18,410 nucleotides of DNA. It comes from JAHEDH01 sp965364515 (GTDB lineage: Bacteria; Actinomycetota; Acidimicrobiia; Spongiisociales; ZC4RG35). Where the stretch lies: assembly GCA_965364515.1 (NCBI GenBank), contig CBDTXZ010000050.1:1-18410 (forward strand). The letters run 5' to 3'. The notes below the pieces were generated by a model that did no database searches, had not been told where the DNA came from, and was given only the letters and a program-made list of their open reading frames with translations. Numbering within the stretch: the first letter of the stretch is position 1; every line of letters starts with the position of its first letter. A program made the translations under genes and the position numbers. Of this stretch, positions 15,254-18,410 are shown piece by piece.

Positions 15254-15532
15254 CTAAGCCGATAGGCGGTGCGTGATCGGATCGACGTTCCATCCTTCCG
15301 CGCGGAGGAGGTCTGCCTGTTGCTCAGGGGGATCGGTGGAGATGCGGAGGGAGGAGCTGACGACACGCCACCAGGGGAGCCCGTCGGATGACTTCAGGAC
15401 CGATCCGACGCCCCGGGCGGCGCCGGGATGTCCGGCTTCGGCGGCGACTTCGGCGTAGGTCATGACGTCGCCCTCGGGAATGCCGGCCACCACCGTGCAG
15501 ACGGACTTCGCAAAGGGTGACGGTTCGCTCAT
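15254..15532 (-). CDS. Alkyltransferase-like (ATL) DNA-repair protein
   Basis: 92-aa protein of the O6-alkylguanine-DNA alkyltransferase DNA-binding fold without the active-site cysteine. Conserved elements are VAGIPEGDVMTYAEVAAEAG (recognition helix region, Tyr26), AARGVGSVLK with the 'arginine finger' Arg40, and LPWWRVV at 52-58, where the family PCHRV motif has Trp54 in place of Cys. Such ATLs bind O6-alkylguanine tightly and hand it to nucleotide excision repair; they cannot dealkylate DNA (established for Atl1/YbaZ-type proteins). The start overlaps the upp stop by 4 nt (ATGA), which decides it over a longer frame reaching 15736. Translation is probably coupled to upp, an unexpected partner. 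Confidence 0.88.
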   Translation of the reverse strand: MSEPSPFAKSVCTVVAGIPEGDVMTYAEVAAEAGHPGAARGVGSVLKSSDGLPWWRVVSSSLRISTDPPEQQADLLRAEGWNVDPITHRLSA

Positions 15533-16149
15533 ACCGTGCCGAACAGCCGGTCTCCCATGTCTCCGAGCCCGGGCCGGATGTAGAAGTTGTGATCGAGATC
15601 GCGGTCGATGGCGGCAGTCACCACGCGAACGTCGGGGTGTTCGGATTCCATGTGCTCGACTCCCACCGGCGCTGCGACGACACACACGGCGGTGATGTCG
15701 TCGGCGCCGTGCTCTTTCACCTTGTTGACGGCCCACGACAGCGATCCGCCCGTGGCCAGCATCGGCTCGAGGATCAAGACCCTCGTCCCGGCCATCGGCG
15801 GGAACTTGGTGTAGTACTCCATCGGCTCGGCAGTCTCCTCGTTCCGCTGGACGCCCGCGTAGCCGATCTTGACGTTCGGGAGCAGTTCGACGGCAGCATC
15901 GATGAGTCCGAGTCCGGCACGAAACACCGCAACCGCCACGGTCGGCTTCGCCAGCATCGGCGCCTCCATCCCTTCGAGCGGAGTTTCGATTTCGACCAGT
16001 TCCGTCTCGAGGTCGTTGGTGGCCTCCGCCACGAGCAGGAACGCGAGCTTCTTGGCGGCTTCTCGGAAGGTCGGAGTCGGCGTCGAGCGCTGACGGAGAA
16101 CGGTGAGATAGTGCTGTGCGAGCGGGTGTTCAACGACAGTGAGTGGCAT
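15529..16149 (-). CDS. upp: Uracil phosphoribosyltransferase
   Basis: Converts uracil and PRPP to UMP; 206 aa from ATG 16147-16149, matching the usual 207-209. The N-terminus MPLTVVEHPLAQHYLTVLRQ corresponds to the family start (…VxHPLxxHxLtxLR). Other motifs are ATNDLETE, VFRAGLGLIDA, QRNEETAEPMEYY, the PRPP loop LEPMLATGGS (128-136, with Glu128 where many have Asp) and the uracil-binding end IRPGLGDMGDRLFGT. An in-frame ATG at 16194 overlaps the stop of the upstream gene (ATGA) and would add 15 residues; family length argues against it, but coupling makes it possible. TACGCT on the minus strand (16158-16163) could be a -10 box for a near-leaderless transcript. Confidence 0.95.
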   Translation of the reverse strand: MPLTVVEHPLAQHYLTVLRQRSTPTPTFREAAKKLAFLLVAEATNDLETELVEIETPLEGMEAPMLAKPTVAVAVFRAGLGLIDAAVELLPNVKIGYAGVQRNEETAEPMEYYTKFPPMAGTRVLILEPMLATGGSLSWAVNKVKEHGADDITAVCVVAAPVGVEHMESEHPDVRVVTAAIDRDLDHNFYIRPGLGDMGDRLFGTV

Positions 16150-16190
16150 GGTCGCTGAGCGTACCGTCTGTGCTCGACGGTGTCCCGGTG

Positions 16191-16565
16191 TCATGGTGAC
16201 GGATCGATCTGGACGACGCGCACGCGTTTGCCGGAGTGGAGGTCGATCAGAACCCGATCTCCCAGCGGGTCTCGGAGTTGGATCTCGAATGCATCAAGAC
16301 AGTCGTCGCCTCCGAAGAAGAGCGAGCCCCATGATGACACCACCGCGACTTCGACCGTCCGGCCGGACTCTTCGAGGTGAGAGAGCTCGGGTTCCCCGTG
16401 ACAGGTGTTCACCTCGAGGATCACGCGGCCGCCGGAGTAGGACTCCGCTCCTACCACATCGACGCCTCCACGCCACCGCGCTTCGGTGAGCGCCACCCAG
16501 AACAACAAGGCGATTGCTGCGACGGCCAGAGCCACTCCGACCGAGAATCTCAGGCGCTCGGTCAT
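16191..16565 (-). CDS. Membrane-anchored or secreted small protein, unknown
   Basis: 124 aa from ATG 16563-16565 (AAGG about 9 nt upstream). Upstream in-frame starts at 16595 and 16613 are also possible and would add up to 16 residues. A short basic N-terminus (MTERLR) is followed by one strong hydrophobic helix (FSVGVALAVAAIALLFWVAL, residues 7-26), so it is a signal anchor or signal peptide with an extracytoplasmic domain of about 95 aa. That domain has two cysteines, Cys55 (VNTCHGEP) and Cys89 (GDDCLDAFEIQLRDPLGDR), likely disulfide-bonded, and ends in beta-like repeats (RVLIDLHSGKRVRVVQIDP). I do not recognise a named family. It lies 41 bp upstream of upp on the same strand. Confidence 0.75.
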   Translation of the reverse strand: MTERLRFSVGVALAVAAIALLFWVALTEARWRGGVDVVGAESYSGGRVILEVNTCHGEPELSHLEESGRTVEVAVVSSWGSLFFGGDDCLDAFEIQLRDPLGDRVLIDLHSGKRVRVVQIDPSP

Positions 16566-16772
16566 CGTGGTGTGCCTTGAATCGTCAGGTTTCATCGAGA
16601 TGAAGGATGGCACAGCTCGGTTTCGAGGTGCGAGCTGCGGGCGACCAACGCCGTCCTCCCTCGGCTGATCGGCCCGGCACCGACGAGCACAGTGTCCCCG
16701 GCTCCGCGCCTGCGGATGGGTGGTTCGTCGACCGTGATGCGTTTCGGGCGGAGCAAGCTCAGCCCCTACGCG

Positions 16773-18197
16773 TCAGCCATCTGTGGGGATCCACAGCAAC
16801 GTATCCGGATGGAATTGACTCCAGGCGAACCAGAAGGCCTGATGCGAAGCGATTGGCTTGTCGTCTTCGAACGCCACGAGACCTGAACCGTCGAGTGCCA
16901 GGCGGACGCCGTCCAACTCGACGGCTTCAGCGGCATCGAGTCGCTCGCGGGCGGCTGCGGCCGGGAAGGCGATGGGCGTGCCGTCCGTGGCGATCACACC
17001 GAGGACCTGGGCCTGGACTGGGAGTCGCAGGTCTCGGTCGCCGATCGGGAAGATCGGGCCCTGGTCGTCCCGGCCACCCAGCGGATCGAGGCTGTAGGTG
17101 CGGCCGATCCCGCCGTCCTGCGCGACGATGGTCGTGTCGGGGTGTGCCGTCTTCCAGTCACCCCAGGTCGAGACGACGACCGATCCTTGCGGAAGCCTGA
17201 CTCCGGCTTCGAAGAGCGGGCCGGCGATCGCCCGTCCGGTGAAGGTGTCGAACACCGACCTGGTCACCAGGTCGTACATCACCTTGTTCGAGCGTGACAG
17301 CAACCCGGAGGTGCGCAGGACCGGGCGCTCGAACTCATCGACGTCGTCGGTGAAGAACAGTTGTGCGGATCCGCAGAGTGTGCAGTAGGGGAGCCCGAAA
17401 TCGCGACCGCCGAGCGTGTCGTTGACCATCTCGTGGACTTCCATGATGTTCTTCGGGTACGCGCGGGCCTCGCCCTCGATCTCGATCCCGAACACGATCC
17501 TGTCATCCGGGTACCAGTCGCCCTCGGATGCGGGTGTGACGGCGGGCTCGTCGAGTGCCGGAATACAGCCGAGTGCACAGGGCTGGTCGTCACCGAATGG
17601 CCGATCGTCAGGTGGTACGCCACCCCATGACAGCAGCCGATAGTCGATGTCGTTCGGTTCGGTGAACAAGAAGTCCCATCGGGGATCGATGAAGGTGTAC
17701 AGCCGCTCCTTGTAGGCCTCGTACCCGGGGAACGCAGGCAGGTCCCAGGCAATGAGATGGTCGCTGATACCGACCCACGGCACGGGCCCGGAGAACTCCA
17801 CACCGGTGAGCGCCGATGCAGCGTCGACGGCGGATTCGTTGACCGACGGGACCGTTGAGAACCTGAGCAGGTCTGCGATGACCCATGCCAGTCGGGGGTC
17901 TCCTGTGTCGGCGAATGCCGAGAACTGGGATGCAACGATTGGCCGATCGAGCCGATCGAAGATCGCATCCACTGCAGCCGTCGCTTCGTCCGACAGCGGC
18001 CCGTCCGGCACTTCGGGCGCCTCACCGAACAGCGCAGCCAGTGACAGCGGATCCGTCGTGGTGGTTGTCTCGATTGGTGTGGTCGTCACGGGCGAGTCGG
18101 CGGTCGACGTCGATGTCGGCGAGCCGGCTTCGGCGCTGCACGCCGCTACGACCAGCCCGAGAGACAGGATCAAGGTGATTGGTTTCACGCCTGCCAC
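16773..18197 (-). CDS. DUF3179 domain lipoprotein
   Basis: 474-aa exported protein. A signal peptide ends in the lipobox VVAAC, with Cys20 as the lipidated residue, followed by a Thr/Ser-rich linker (about 21-50) and so probable attachment to the outer face of the membrane. The C-terminal two thirds match DUF3179. The core block runs GIEIEGEARAYPKNIMEVHE then MVNDTLGG (about 237-264), LPYCTLCGSAQLFF (Cys272, Cys275), RTSGLLSRSNKVMYDLVTRS and STWGDWKTAHPDTTIV. A further pair, Cys207 and Cys211 (CALGC), lies just before the core. The biochemical function is not established; Cys-X2-Cys and His255 suggest metal or redox chemistry (inference). The start is GTG at 18197; GTG at 18188 (MKPITLILSLG) would also give a good lipoprotein signal. 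Confidence 0.9.
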   Translation of the reverse strand: MAGVKPITLILSLGLVVAACSAEAGSPTSTSTADSPVTTTPIETTTTTDPLSLAALFGEAPEVPDGPLSDEATAAVDAIFDRLDRPIVASQFSAFADTGDPRLAWVIADLLRFSTVPSVNESAVDAASALTGVEFSGPVPWVGISDHLIAWDLPAFPGYEAYKERLYTFIDPRWDFLFTEPNDIDYRLLSWGGVPPDDRPFGDDQPCALGCIPALDEPAVTPASEGDWYPDDRIVFGIEIEGEARAYPKNIMEVHEMVNDTLGGRDFGLPYCTLCGSAQLFFTDDVDEFERPVLRTSGLLSRSNKVMYDLVTRSVFDTFTGRAIAGPLFEAGVRLPQGSVVVSTWGDWKTAHPDTTIVAQDGGIGRTYSLDPLGGRDDQGPIFPIGDRDLRLPVQAQVLGVIATDGTPIAFPAAAARERLDAAEAVELDGVRLALDGSGLVAFEDDKPIASHQAFWFAWSQFHPDTLLWIPTDG

Positions 18198-18312
18198 CCA
18201 ACCACGAGCTGAGCGCTAAGGGTTCGCCTCCCTTCGAAACATTCGATGAACGATGTTCGTATCGCCGTTGGGCGCGTCAGAACACGATGGCGGTCCTTCG
18301 GATGTCGTCGAC

Positions 18313-18348
18313 CTCCACGGGGTGCCGGCAACGCGAGACCCCGTGGAG
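18313..18348. terminator. Strong 11-bp hairpin near right edge
   Basis: CTCCACGGGGT (18313-18323) and ACCCCGTGGAG (18338-18348) are perfect complements around a 14-nt loop. It lies more than 110 bp upstream of the DUF3179 start, so it probably terminates a gene beyond the right edge. There is no T-run; 7-bp repeats begin immediately after the right arm. The rest of 18198-18312 shows no gene. Confidence 0.6.
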
Positions 18349-18382
18349 CCGACAGCCGACAGCCGACAGCCGATAGCCGACA
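18348..18382. repeat. 7-bp tandem repeats (GCCGACA units)
   Basis: Five heptamers: GCCGACA three times, GCCGATA, then GCCGACA. The reverse complement of the unit is TGTCGGC, which in another register is GCTGTCG, a unit also found at 10557-10563. This array is therefore the opposite-strand version of the repeats at 8633, 10543 and 10785. Confidence 0.8.
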
Positions 18383-18410
18383 GCGGGTGGCCGCCAGGCC
18401 GACCCTCCCA

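Noticed and set aside
15016..15276. 86-aa plus-strand ORF
   Set aside because: No ribosome binding site, no domain, and the minus strand of the same segment has the better coding signal.
16607..17200. 197-aa plus-strand ORF upstream of and antisense to the DUF3179 gene
   Set aside because: Mostly antisense to the conserved 3' part of the DUF3179 gene, with an Arg/Pro/Gly-rich shadow composition.

Overview
The window is about 18.4 kb of GC-rich bacterial DNA, densely packed with ordinary chromosomal genes. The order mutM - acylphosphatase - smc - (two small genes) - ftsY, a DUF3052 protein, the preference for G or C at third codon positions, frequent GTG starts and 4-nt ATGA gene overlaps all point to an actinobacterium (Actinomycetota). 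A lineage near Acidimicrobiia is my guess from gene style; it is not proven by anything in the window. I see no tRNA, rRNA, CRISPR array, transposase or phage gene.

Layout. (1) 1-377, minus strand: the N-terminal part of a membrane protein that runs off the left edge. (2) 543-7336, plus strand: mutM, acylphosphatase, smc, two small unknown genes, ftsY and cdd. This covers DNA repair, chromosome condensation and SRP-dependent membrane targeting, with cytidine deaminase translationally coupled to ftsY. (3) 7340-8583: two nearly identical 51-55 bp palindromes, each 1-3 nt from a stop codon, bracketing a coupled pair of small membrane proteins; then a DUF3052 gene. (4) 8745-10514, minus strand: etfB-etfA, encoding an electron-transfer flavoprotein, with a perfect TetR-type inverted repeat 37 bp upstream of etfB. 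(5) 10808-14977: two paralogous pyrimidine/thymidine phosphorylase genes transcribed divergently, the second converging on deoB (phosphopentomutase). (6) 15064-16565, minus strand: a small membrane-anchored unknown protein, upp, an alkyltransferase-like DNA-repair protein and a possible 40-aa ORF. (7) 16773-18197, minus strand: a DUF3179 lipoprotein. The right edge holds a strong hairpin and heptamer repeats.

How the genes fit together. cdd, the two nucleoside phosphorylases, deoB and upp together give almost complete pyrimidine nucleoside salvage: cytidine is deaminated to uridine, nucleosides are split to base plus pentose-1-phosphate, the sugar is isomerised to pentose-5-phosphate, and uracil is recovered as UMP. 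The two phosphorylases differ at position 108 (Met versus Lys). That residue is reported to separate thymidine phosphorylases from broad pyrimidine-nucleoside phosphorylases, so they may divide the substrates.

The least explained structures are the stop-codon-adjacent palindrome pair, the degenerate 7-bp repeats (GCTNNNN units) in several gene-free gaps, the TetR-type operator before etfBA, and the two small genes between smc and ftsY.
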